Below are positions 23,793 through 31,085 of a stretch of DNA of 58,885 nt, piece by piece. Within the stretch, counting starts at the first letter, position 1, and each line of letters begins with the position of its first letter. This DNA comes from Actinomycetes bacterium (lineage in GTDB: Bacteria; Actinomycetota; Actinomycetes; Propionibacteriales; Nocardioidaceae). Location of the stretch: positions 1-58,885 of the forward strand of contig JAEZEJ010000144.1 of NCBI GenBank assembly GCA_023417775.1, given 5' to 3'. The position numbers were made by a program, and so were the translations under genes. The notes under the pieces are model-generated. The model was not told the DNA's origin. It did not search any database and was given only the letters and a program-made list of their open reading frames with translations.

Positions 23793-23799
23793 ACCGTGC

Positions 23800-24297
23800 T
23801 CACGCGGGACGGCGGGCGATGATCTGTTCCTTGAGGATGCCCCCGTGGCCGCAGTGCTGGGCCAGCTCGCGCAGCACGTGCAGGTAGACCCAGCTCAACG
23901 GCAGTGGACCGCGACGATTGCCCGGCAGGACGTCCTCGAGCGTCATTCCGGCCACGGCGGACCGCGATCTCGCGATGGTCTCGCGATACACCGCCGCCAC
24001 CGAGGCGACCGTGTCATCCGGATGCAGCTCGAAGGACTCGTCCGGGGTGTCCGGGAGACCGAGCTCCGCCCGCGAGCGTCCCGTGACGGCCTCCTCGAAC
24101 CAGACCCGCTCGACGAAGATCGCGTGCTTGACCAGGCCCAGGAGGGTCGTCCTCGAGGGCACCAGCGCCAACCGTGCCTCCTCCTCGTCGACCCCGTCCA
24201 ACAGTCCGATCAGCAGCTGTCGGTGCTGATCGACGAACACCGGAAGCTGTTCGTCGATCGGAGCGGAGAAGATCTCGGCTCTGTCCGGATCCGCCAT
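23800..24297 (-). CDS. DinB-family protein (DUF664)
   Basis: A 165-residue four-helix-bundle protein of the DinB/DUF664 group. Metal-binding histidines are suggested by HAIFVERVWFEE near residue 58 and LRELAQHCGHGGILKEQ near 141-157. Members bind divalent metal and some are thiol-dependent S-transferases using mycothiol or bacillithiol; most are uncharacterised. It follows lgt by 12 bp on the same strand and may be read through with the trp-lgt transcript. Its substrate cannot be inferred. Confidence 0.85.
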   Translation of the reverse strand: MADPDRAEIFSAPIDEQLPVFVDQHRQLLIGLLDGVDEEEARLALVPSRTTLLGLVKHAIFVERVWFEEAVTGRSRAELGLPDTPDESFELHPDDTVASVAAVYRETIARSRSAVAGMTLEDVLPGNRRGPLPLSWVYLHVLRELAQHCGHGGILKEQIIARRPA

Positions 24298-24309
24298 CCT
24301 CGGTGGCCC

Positions 24310-25230
24310 CTATCGGTCCGGGGACGGATCATCCGGAGCCGATGACGAATCGGGGGTGGACGCCTCCGCGTCGCCCTCCGCCGCGATCTCCCCGGTCTCC
24401 GGCACGCCGGTGCTCAGCATCTCCGGCGACTGCCGGGCACGCTGCCGGGCCCACAGGAAGAGGAGCAGTCCCCCGGCGAACACCAGGATCGTCGTCCAGA
24501 TGTTCAGGCGGAAGGGGCCGATGTGGTTGACGGTGTCGATGCGCAGCGCCTCGGTGACCAGTCGCCCCATCGTGTAGAGCATCACGTAGAGGGCGAAGGC
24601 CCGTCCGTGGGTGAGCCGGTAACGACGGTCCAGCCAGACGATGAGCGCGGCGGCCAGCAGATTCCAGATCAGCTCGTAGAGGAAGGTCGGATGGAAGGTC
24701 GCGTACTCCAGATAGCCCTCGGGCCGGAACTGCGGCGCGATCTCCAGACCCCACGGCAGGTCGGTGGGACGTCCGAACAGCTCCTGGTTGGCGTAATTGC
24801 CGAGGCGTCCGACACCCTGGGCGACCAGCAGGCCTGGTGCCAGCGCATCGGCCACCGGCCAGAAGGCCACCTTATAGCGGCGGCAGGCGATCCAGGCGCC
24901 CAGCGCACCGAGCGCGATCGCTCCCCAGATGCCGAGCCCGCCGTTCCAGACCTTGAAGGCGTCCAGCGGGTGACGGCCCTCGCCGAAGTACAGCTGCGGG
25001 TCGGTGAGCACGTGATAGAGGCGTCCGCCGACGATGCCGAAGGGCACGGCCCAGATGGCGATATCGCCGATCGTCCCCGGCCGGCCACCCTTGGCCCGGT
25101 AGCGTCGCTCGCCGATCCAGATCGCCAGCACCGCACCGAGGATGATGGCCAGGGCGTAGGCACGGATGGGCAGCGGCCCCAGGTGCCAGACCGCCTCGGA
25201 CGGGCTCGGGATCGAGGCGGGGACCATCAT
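24310..25230 (-). CDS. lgt: prolipoprotein diacylglyceryl transferase
   Basis: A 306-residue membrane enzyme that attaches diacylglycerol to the lipobox cysteine of prolipoproteins, the first step of lipoprotein maturation. The Lgt signature GRLGNYANQELFGRPTDLPW is near residues 141-160, HPTFLYE near 184, and the second conserved arginine lies in GRLVTEALRID near 220. About seven hydrophobic segments are seen. The acidic Ser/Pro-rich tail of 45 residues is usual in actinobacteria. Its ATG overlaps the trpA stop as ATGA, the conserved trpCBA-lgt arrangement of actinobacteria. The lspA gene for the next step is also in this window. Confidence 0.96.
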   Translation of the reverse strand: MMVPASIPSPSEAVWHLGPLPIRAYALAIILGAVLAIWIGERRYRAKGGRPGTIGDIAIWAVPFGIVGGRLYHVLTDPQLYFGEGRHPLDAFKVWNGGLGIWGAIALGALGAWIACRRYKVAFWPVADALAPGLLVAQGVGRLGNYANQELFGRPTDLPWGLEIAPQFRPEGYLEYATFHPTFLYELIWNLLAAALIVWLDRRYRLTHGRAFALYVMLYTMGRLVTEALRIDTVNHIGPFRLNIWTTILVFAGGLLLFLWARQRARQSPEMLSTGVPETGEIAAEGDAEASTPDSSSAPDDPSPDR

Positions 25231-26021
25231 CGCTCCACCCCGGCCCGCAGCTCGGCGACGAGCTCGCGCAGGGCGCCGAGGGCCGCATCGGCGTCATCGT
25301 GATCGAGCAGGCAGCGCACGAGCGCGGAGCCGACGATCACCGCATCGGAGAAGGCGGCCACCTCATGGGCCTGCGCTCCATTGCTCACGCCGAGTCCCAC
25401 GCCCACGGGCTTGTCGGTGGCCTCGCGCAGCCGGGAGACGAGTTGGGGGGCGAGATTGCTGGTCTGCTCGCGCTGACCCGTGACCCCCATGACGGCGGTC
25501 GCATACACGAACCCGCTGGCGGCCTCGGCGGTCATCGCGAGCCGCTCGGAGGTCGACGACGGAGCCACCAGGAAGATCCGCGAGAGATCGTGGGCCTCGG
25601 AGGCAGCCATCCACTCATCGGCCTCGTCAGGGGTCAGATCGGGGGTGATGAGGCCCGCTCCCCCGGCTCCCGCGAGATCGGCCGCGAATCGGTCCACGCC
25701 GTAGCGCTCCACCGGGTTCCAGTAGGTCATGACGACCGTCGGCGCCCCCGTGGCCGCGCTGGCCTTCACGACATCGAAGACATCGGCGATGCGCGTGCCG
25801 GCCGCCAGCGCCGTGTCGGCCGCCGCCTGGATCGTCGGACCGTCCATGACCGGATCGCTGTACGGGAGGCCGACCTCGACGAGATCGACCCCCGCCTCGA
25901 CCATCGTCTCGATGGCGCGGACCGAGAGCTCCTTGGTCGGGAATCCGGCCGGCAGGTAGCCGACGAGCGCCGCCCGGTTCTCGGCGCGGGTGCGCTCGAA
26001 AAGGTCGTCGATCGGGCTCAT
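25227..26021 (-). CDS. trpA: tryptophan synthase alpha subunit
   Basis: A 264-residue TIM-barrel protein that cleaves indole-3-glycerol phosphate to indole and glyceraldehyde 3-phosphate. The catalytic pair E49 and D60 is intact in LVEVGLPYSDPVMDGP, and the phosphate-binding GVGLGVSNGAQ and VIVGSALVR follow. Indole passes directly to TrpB. Start and stop both overlap neighbours by ATGA (trpB upstream, lgt downstream), so the three are one translationally coupled unit. Confidence 0.97.
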   Translation of the reverse strand: MSPIDDLFERTRAENRAALVGYLPAGFPTKELSVRAIETMVEAGVDLVEVGLPYSDPVMDGPTIQAAADTALAAGTRIADVFDVVKASAATGAPTVVMTYWNPVERYGVDRFAADLAGAGGAGLITPDLTPDEADEWMAASEAHDLSRIFLVAPSSTSERLAMTAEAASGFVYATAVMGVTGQREQTSNLAPQLVSRLREATDKPVGVGLGVSNGAQAHEVAAFSDAVIVGSALVRCLLDHDDADAALGALRELVAELRAGVER

Positions 26022-27253
26022 TCCTCGGTCCCTTCGTCCAGGACCACCGGCTCCTCGATCAGCCCGAAGTACTGAGCGGCCGTGTGGACGTCCTTGTCGC
26101 CCCGTCCGGACAGGTTCACCAGGATGGTGGAGTCCGGCCCCAGCTCCTCGGCCAGTCTGATCGCCCCGGCGAGGGCGTGGGCCGACTCGATGGCCGGGAT
26201 GATGCCCTCGGTGCGACAGAGCAGCTCGAAGGCCGACATCGCCTGCGCGTCGGTGGCGGGGCGGTACTCCGCGCGCCCCGTCGCCGCGAGATGCGCGTGC
26301 TCCGGGCCGACGCCCGGGTAGTCCAGTCCGGCCGAGATCGAGTGCGAGTCCAGGGTCTGGCCGTCCTCGTCCTGCAGCAGATAGGACCGCGCGCCGTGCA
26401 GGACTCCCACGGCCCCGCCGGTGATGGTCGCCGCGTGACGTCCGGTCTCGACACCCTCGCCCCCGGCCTCGATGCCGACCAGGCGCACCTGCTCGTCACC
26501 GACGAAGGCGGTGAACAGGCCGATCGCATTCGAGCCTCCGCCCACACAGGCGACCGCGGCATCGGGCAGCTGGCCCAGCAGCTCCAGCGACTGCGCCCGG
26601 GCCTCGTCGCCGATGCCCCGGGTGAGGTCGCGCACCATCGCCGGGAAGGGGTGCGGTCCGGCGGCCGTGCCGAACAGGTAGTGCGTCGTGTCGACGCTCG
26701 CGACCCAGTCGCGCAGCGCCTCGTTGATGGCGTCCTTGAGCGTCCGGCTGCCGGTGGTCACCGGGACGACCTCGGCCCCCAGCATGCGCATCCGGGCGAC
26801 ATTGAGCGCCTGGCGCTCGGTGTCGACCTCGCCCATGTAGACAGTGCAGTCGAGGTCCAGGTAGGCGCAGGCGGTGGCCGAGGCGACCCCGTGCTGACCC
26901 GCCCCCGTCTCGGCGATCGCGCGGGGCTTGCCCAGGCGCTTGGCCAGCAGCGCCTGGCCGATCACATTGCGGATCTTGTGGGCACCCGTGTGGTTGAGGT
27001 CCTCGCGCTTCAGCAGGATCCGTGCGCCGACCGCCTCGGAGAAGCGATGCGCCTCGTACAGCGGGCTCGGCACATTCGCGTATTCGCGCAGCATCCGGTC
27101 GAGCTCGGCCGTGAAGGTCGGATCGGCCTTCGCGTCCTCCCAGGCTCGGGTGATCTCATCGAGGGGTGCGATGAGCGCTTCGGGCATGAAGCGTCCGCCG
27201 AACGGACCGAAGTGGCCGCGCGCGTCAGGATAGGCGGAGGACGAGACAGTCAT
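26018..27253 (-). CDS. trpB: tryptophan synthase beta subunit
   Basis: A 411-residue PLP enzyme that joins indole and serine to make tryptophan. The PLP lysine is K93 in NHTGAHKIRN, the phosphate loop is GGGSNAIG near residue 230, and the conserved EAGGEGVETGRHAA follows. The ATG at 27253 has GAAGG upstream and starts 5-6 residues before the conserved ARGHFGPFGGRFMPEAL; further open sequence upstream is excluded. It lies 40 bp after trpC, and its stop overlaps trpA as ATGA. Confidence 0.97.
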   Translation of the reverse strand: MTVSSSAYPDARGHFGPFGGRFMPEALIAPLDEITRAWEDAKADPTFTAELDRMLREYANVPSPLYEAHRFSEAVGARILLKREDLNHTGAHKIRNVIGQALLAKRLGKPRAIAETGAGQHGVASATACAYLDLDCTVYMGEVDTERQALNVARMRMLGAEVVPVTTGSRTLKDAINEALRDWVASVDTTHYLFGTAAGPHPFPAMVRDLTRGIGDEARAQSLELLGQLPDAAVACVGGGSNAIGLFTAFVGDEQVRLVGIEAGGEGVETGRHAATITGGAVGVLHGARSYLLQDEDGQTLDSHSISAGLDYPGVGPEHAHLAATGRAEYRPATDAQAMSAFELLCRTEGIIPAIESAHALAGAIRLAEELGPDSTILVNLSGRGDKDVHTAAQYFGLIEEPVVLDEGTEE

Positions 27254-27293
27254 GGGCGTGCCTTCGTGAGGACGTGGAGCTGGACGGGAGGGC

Positions 27294-28115
27294 TCAGGAC
27301 ACGTGCCATCGGTGCTGCAACGCCGGATGCTGCCCGGCGGCCACCAGATCGGCCACCGACTGGCGCGGATTGTCTCCGCGCACCAGGGTCTCGCCGACGA
27401 GCACGACATCCGCCCCGAAGCGGGCGTACTCGATCACATCGTGCGGATCGCGGACACCGGACTCGGCGACCTTCACCACCGAGTCGGGGATCTTGGGGGC
27501 GACGCGCTCGAAGGTGCTCCGGTCGACCTCGAGGGTCTTGAGATTGCGGGCGTTGACGCCGATCAGGTCGGCATCGGCGGCGACCGCGCGCTCGACCTCC
27601 TCCTCGTCGTGGACCTCCACGAGCGGGGTGAGGCCGATCGAGCGGGCTCGCTCGATCAGGCTCTCCAACGCCGGCTGCTCCAGCGCCGCGACGATGAGCA
27701 GGGCCATGTCCGCACCGGCCGCGCGGGCCTCCCACAGCTGATAGGAGGTCGTGATGAAGTCCTTGCGCAGCACGGGGATGTCCACCGCGGCACGGACGGC
27801 CTTCAGATCTTCGATCGTGCCGTTGAAACGGCGCTTCTCAGTCAGCACGCTGATGGTGTGGGCGCCGCCGCGGGCGTAGTCGACCGCGAGCGCGGCCGGA
27901 TCGGTGATCGGCGCGAGATCGCCCTTGCTCGGGCTCGAGCGCTTGACCTCGGCGATCACCGAGACGCCGTCGGCCCGATAGGCCGGCATCGGGTCCAGGG
28001 CCGGGTTCTGGCGTCCCGCACGCTCCTTGAGCTCCTCGATGGAGACCTGCGCGCGACGGGCCTCCAGGTCGATGGCGACTCCGGCGAGGATGTCGTCCAG
28101 TACAGTCACGTCCAT
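27294..28115 (-). CDS. trpC: indole-3-glycerol-phosphate synthase
   Basis: A 273-residue TIM-barrel enzyme that closes the indole ring. Conserved motifs are VIAEVKRSSPSKGDLAP near residue 52, VLRKDFITTSYQLWEARAAGADMALLIVAAL near 110-140, and IGVNARNLKTLEVD, VAESGV near 190-225. The ATG at 28115 has AAAGGAGGGG immediately upstream. It is first in trpCBA-lgt. It is a stand-alone TrpC with no TrpF domain, and no trpF gene is in the window, which fits the presence of a PriA-type HisA. The 136-bp gap upstream, shared with a divergent gene, must hold its promoter; no trp leader peptide was recognised. Confidence 0.97.
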   Translation of the reverse strand: MDVTVLDDILAGVAIDLEARRAQVSIEELKERAGRQNPALDPMPAYRADGVSVIAEVKRSSPSKGDLAPITDPAALAVDYARGGAHTISVLTEKRRFNGTIEDLKAVRAAVDIPVLRKDFITTSYQLWEARAAGADMALLIVAALEQPALESLIERARSIGLTPLVEVHDEEEVERAVAADADLIGVNARNLKTLEVDRSTFERVAPKIPDSVVKVAESGVRDPHDVIEYARFGADVVLVGETLVRGDNPRQSVADLVAAGQHPALQHRWHVS

Positions 28116-28251
28116 CCCCTCCTTTCGCGTGTGACGCCGGGTGGTCCCCACCAGAGTAAACCCGGCTGCTCCCCATGAGGATCGCGCCCCGGCGCCCGCG
28201 CCGAGGACCCGATACCAGACAGCGACGGCGTTTCACCCTAGGCTCGTGTCC

Positions 28252-28671
28252 ATGAGCACTCAGTATCCGCCGCCGGGCGGCGACCAGAACCCCAATGAGC
28301 CCTCCTCCGATCTGCCGTCCTACGGGTCGACCGAAGGCACCTCCGGCAGCTACCCGCCGCCTCCCCCCGGCGGCGGATACAACGCACCGGGAGGCTACGG
28401 CGCCCCGCAGGGCAACAACACGAAGGCCCTGTGGTCGATGATCCTCGGCATCCTGTCGATCGTGTGCTGTGGCCTCTTCGCCGGTATCCCCGCTTTCATC
28501 CTCGCCCAGATGGCGCGCAAGGAGATCGCGCAGACCGGCCAGGCCGGTGGCGGCATGGCCACGGCCGGCTGGTGGCTCGGCCTCATCAGCATCGTGCTGT
28601 CGGCGATCTCGCTGGTGCTCTACGCCACCGGCGTGCTCACCCTCGACTTCGGCTCCTCCACCACCTACTGA
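28252..28671 (+). CDS. DUF4190 small membrane protein
   Basis: A 139-residue protein with a Pro/Gly/Tyr-rich, disordered N-terminus of about 55 residues and two membrane segments (about 61-83, SMILGILSIVCCGLFAGIPAFILAQMA, and 102-130). The GILSIVC..G..A.ILA...R.EI pattern and the following GGGMATAGWWLGLISI are the DUF4190 signature. The function is unknown; the family is common as an accessory to membrane and secretion clusters. It diverges from trpC and ends at a terminator shared with the DUF2752 gene. Confidence 0.82.
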   Translation: MSTQYPPPGGDQNPNEPSSDLPSYGSTEGTSGSYPPPPPGGGYNAPGGYGAPQGNNTKALWSMILGILSIVCCGLFAGIPAFILAQMARKEIAQTGQAGGGMATAGWWLGLISIVLSAISLVLYATGVLTLDFGSSTTY

Positions 28672-28690
28672 CGGTCGGGCTCAGCCCGGC

Positions 28691-28725
28691 GAGCCGGGAG
28701 GATCGATGGGCGATCCTCCCGGCTC
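28691..28725. terminator. bidirectional terminator between DUF4190 and DUF2752 genes
   Basis: A perfect 15-bp inverted repeat (28691-28705 with 28711-28725) has a 5-nt loop and lies 19 bp after the DUF4190 stop and 8 bp before the DUF2752 stop. Confidence 0.88.
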
Positions 28726-28733
28726 GTTCACGT

Positions 28734-29156
28734 TCAGGGGGCGAACCAGGAACCGAGCGGCGTCAGCCGGAAGATCCAGAAGGCCACGGCGACCGCGAGC
28801 ACGACCCAGGCCCAGGTGGCCGTCGACGGCAGGAAGGACGCCTCCTGTCCACGGGCCCGGCGCACGAACCACACACCCCAGGCCAGGATCACGGCGCCCA
28901 CCAGCCCCAGAGCGAAGACATTGCTCGACACCGCGGCCGTCCACTCGCCGTTGGTGGCGAGGTTGACCGCCCGCAGTCCGCCGCAGCCGGGACAGGGGAC
29001 GCCGGTCAGGAAGAGGAAGGGACAGGTGCCATAGGACCCCTCCTGGTGGGGATCGCGGACGTGCAGGAGGGCGAACGCGGCCGCCCCGACCGCGCCGACC
29101 ACCACCGGGCCACGCACCAGCTGCCAGCGGCTGCGCTCGGTCGTCGTGATGGCCAT
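28734..29156 (-). CDS. DUF2752 membrane protein
   Basis: A 140-residue protein with three hydrophobic segments. The DUF2752 hallmark CPFLFLTGVPCPGCGGLRA is at about residues 43-61, with the CPxC-type PCPGCG motif between the first two segments. The family's function is unknown; it is regularly found in the actinobacterial trp region and near TM2/DUF4190 membrane proteins. The ATG at 29156 is chosen because it starts just before the first conserved block. Frame stays open upstream but is low-complexity repeat sequence. It lies 236 bp after the RDD gene, with tandem repeats between them. Confidence 0.82.
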   Translation of the reverse strand: MAITTTERSRWQLVRGPVVVGAVGAAAFALLHVRDPHQEGSYGTCPFLFLTGVPCPGCGGLRAVNLATNGEWTAAVSSNVFALGLVGAVILAWGVWFVRRARGQEASFLPSTATWAWVVLAVAVAFWIFRLTPLGSWFAP

Positions 29157-29256
29157 GTCGCTCACTGTAGTACGGGGCTCAGAGCTCGTTGAGCGAGACA
29201 TGTGGACGGCAGAATCGGGAACCCGCCGTCGAAGGCTCCCCCTAGGACTTCGCTTC

Positions 29257-29348
29257 GCTCCGTCTCCCCCAAGCACTCCGCAGAGCTCCGTCTCCCCCAA
29301 GCACTCCGCAGAGCTCCGTGCAGGGAGGTGCCCCCAGGGAGGTGCCCC
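29257..29348 (-). repeat. tandem repeats in the gap upstream of the DUF2752 gene
   Basis: A 28-bp unit starting GCTCCGTCTCCCCCAAGCAC at 29257 is repeated at 29285 and begins a third time at 29313. It is followed by two copies of a 14-bp unit (GGTGCCCCCAGGGA) at about 29328-29355. The rest of 29157-29392 shows no gene. The sequence has the look of a dispersed intergenic repeat. Confidence 0.85.
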
Positions 29349-29392
29349 CAGGGAAGATCCCCACCCTCAACGAGTGCGGGGCCGGATCGGCC

Positions 29393-29884
29393 TCAGTCCC
29401 GAACGACGAGGGAGCCGGCGAGGAGATCGTGCCAGGCACGATGGCGGCCGTCCACGACGGCCCACAGATAGGTGAGCAGGCACAGCGAGCCGAACACGGC
29501 GGCGGCGAGCCAGCGCAGCACGCCGCGTGCCGCTCCGATCGGCGCGCCGGTACGCGGGTCGACCGTGGCCAGCCCCATCCGGTCCTTCGCCAGCGATCGA
29601 CCGGTGCGCCCCTGGCGCAGCCCCTGGTTCCACAACATCGCGAATAGCTGTACGAGGGCACCGGCACCGATCAGCGCGAGACCCGCCGCCGGGGCCGATT
29701 CGAGGGCGACCGTCCCATCGGCCTGATCGGTCCAGGTCCCCCGGGAGACGACGATCCAGACACCGGGCAACCAGAGGACCGCCCCGGCCAGCACGGCCAC
29801 GGCGAGATCGAGGATCCACGCCCCGGCCCGGGTCGCGAGCGGGGCGGGCGCGAGCGGGGGCGCCGCGGAGGGCCCCCCGGACAT
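29393..29884 (-). CDS. RDD-family membrane protein
   Basis: A 163-residue protein with three or four membrane segments. The RDD pattern is recognisable as ATRAGAWILDLAVAVL near residue 14, GRTGRSLAKDRMGLATVD near 90 and HRAWHDLLAGSLVV at the C-terminus. The family includes transporters and small channel-like proteins, but no specific role is visible. Its ATG overlaps the stop of the preceding HGxxPAAW gene as TGATG, so both are co-translated. Confidence 0.85.
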   Translation of the reverse strand: MSGGPSAAPPLAPAPLATRAGAWILDLAVAVLAGAVLWLPGVWIVVSRGTWTDQADGTVALESAPAAGLALIGAGALVQLFAMLWNQGLRQGRTGRSLAKDRMGLATVDPRTGAPIGAARGVLRWLAAAVFGSLCLLTYLWAVVDGRHRAWHDLLAGSLVVRD

Positions 29885-30087
29885 CAGTGCTGCTGCTTCT
29901 CGCGGTCGAGGCCGAGGCCGGCCATCGCCATGATCTTGCCGAGCGGAGCCGCGCCGACGGCCAGCACGCAGCCGATGGTGAAGATCGTCCAGTTCGGCTC
30001 GGGGATCAGGGCCACGGCGCCCACGGTGAAGCCGACGAGGCTGGTGATGACGGCGGTCCAGGCGGCGGGGGACGATCCGTGCGACAT
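29884..30087 (-). CDS. HGxxPAAW-type small membrane protein
   Basis: A 67-residue protein with two membrane segments and the conserved N-terminal HGSSPAAWTAV motif, which names this family in actinobacterial trp regions. The second conserved element is GKIMAMAGLG near the end. The ATG at 30087 is chosen over an in-frame one 39 nt upstream because GAGGAG lies 9 nt before it and it places the motif at residue 3. It sits between the Trp-region membrane protein and RDD. The function is unknown; a role in tryptophan metabolism is only suggested by location. Confidence 0.8.
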   Translation of the reverse strand: MSHGSSPAAWTAVITSLVGFTVGAVALIPEPNWTIFTIGCVLAVGAAPLGKIMAMAGLGLDREKQQH

Positions 30088-30129
30088 GAGCTGGCTCCTC
30101 GAGATGGGGGTCGGGCGTCGGGCCACAGC

Positions 30130-30702
30130 CTACTCGGTGGGGTCCCTGCCGTCGTCGAATGCCTTCCACATATCGGTGTCGTCCTCTGTGGTAGCCCGGG
30201 CATTCGGTGCCTCATAGCGCGACGACATCGTGGGCCAGCGGCCGGCGAAGCGCACGGTCGCGGCGCCGCAGAGCGTCGCGACCGCCAGGGCCAGCGCCGC
30301 CGCCCATCGCCAGGGGGAGATGTCGAGATCACCGGGAGCGTTCTCGCCGGTGAAGGAGGCCGATTCGCGCACGGCCGTCTGCACGGCCCCGTTCACGGCG
30401 TCACCCGAGCCGACGAGCACCCAGACCAGGCAGCTGGCCGCGACGACGGCCACGAGTCCGCCGAGCACCTGCCGCACCCGCGGCGATCCGGCGAGCACGG
30501 CCAGCCCGGAGGCCAGCAGGACGACCCCGAGGGCCGACACCACCGGCATCGCCTCGGCGCCGGTCACGACGATCTCGTCCTCGGGGAGCCCATCGGCACG
30601 CACGATGGCCTCGCCCCACGTCCGGGTCATGCTGGCGAAGACGCCGCCGCCGGCGACGACGAGCCCCAGGATCACCGGGGCGTAGAGGCGGCGGGGGCTC
30701 AT
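30130..30702 (-). CDS. Trp-region conserved membrane protein (Trp_oprn_chp)
   Basis: A 190-residue protein of the family normally placed between trpE and trpC in actinobacteria. It has four predicted membrane segments (about 9-27, 52-72, 78-98 and 130-150), and a hydrophilic acidic tail ending DMWKAFDDGRDPTE, typical of the family. The function is unknown. Here it overlaps hisI directly by ATGA with no trpE between them, which differs from the usual hisI-trpE order. Confidence 0.87.
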   Translation of the reverse strand: MSPRRLYAPVILGLVVAGGGVFASMTRTWGEAIVRADGLPEDEIVVTGAEAMPVVSALGVVLLASGLAVLAGSPRVRQVLGGLVAVVAASCLVWVLVGSGDAVNGAVQTAVRESASFTGENAPGDLDISPWRWAAALALAVATLCGAATVRFAGRWPTMSSRYEAPNARATTEDDTDMWKAFDDGRDPTE

Positions 30703-31043
30703 CGCAGCCGATCGGCGTCGAAACAGGTGGTGGCACCGGTGTGACAGGCGGGGCCGACCTGGTCGACGACCACCAGCAGCGTGTCGCCATCGCAGTCGAG
30801 ACGGACCTCGCGCACCGTCTGGGTGTGTCCGGAGGTCTCCCCCTTCACCCAGTACTCCTGGCGGCTGCGGCTCCAGAAGGTGGAGCGGCCGGTGGTGAGC
30901 GTGCGGTGGAGGGCCTCATCGTCCATCCACCCGAGCATCAGCACGGCGTGGCTGGTGGCATCCTGCACGACGGCGGGCACCAGGCCGTGGCTGTCGCGCT
31001 TCAGGCGCGCGGCGATCTGCGGGTCGAGGGAGGTCGAGGACAC
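30699..31043 (-). CDS. hisI: phosphoribosyl-AMP cyclohydrolase
   Basis: A 114-residue enzyme that opens the purine ring of PR-AMP in histidine synthesis. The zinc-binding motifs are TFWSRSRQEYWVKGETSGHTQ near residue 50 and DCDGDTLLV..GPACHTGATTCF near 75-110, including the three conserved cysteines. It is the stand-alone HisI form without HisE. The GTG at 31043 (VSSTSLDPQIAARLK) is preferred over an upstream in-frame start because it matches family length, though the ribosome site is weak. It follows the ABC exporter genes and hisF on the same strand. Confidence 0.95.
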   Translation of the reverse strand: MSSTSLDPQIAARLKRDSHGLVPAVVQDATSHAVLMLGWMDDEALHRTLTTGRSTFWSRSRQEYWVKGETSGHTQTVREVRLDCDGDTLLVVVDQVGPACHTGATTCFDADRLR

Positions 31044-31085
31044 GTGACCATTGTCCACCCCCGCCCTGACTCGCACGGCCCTCGG

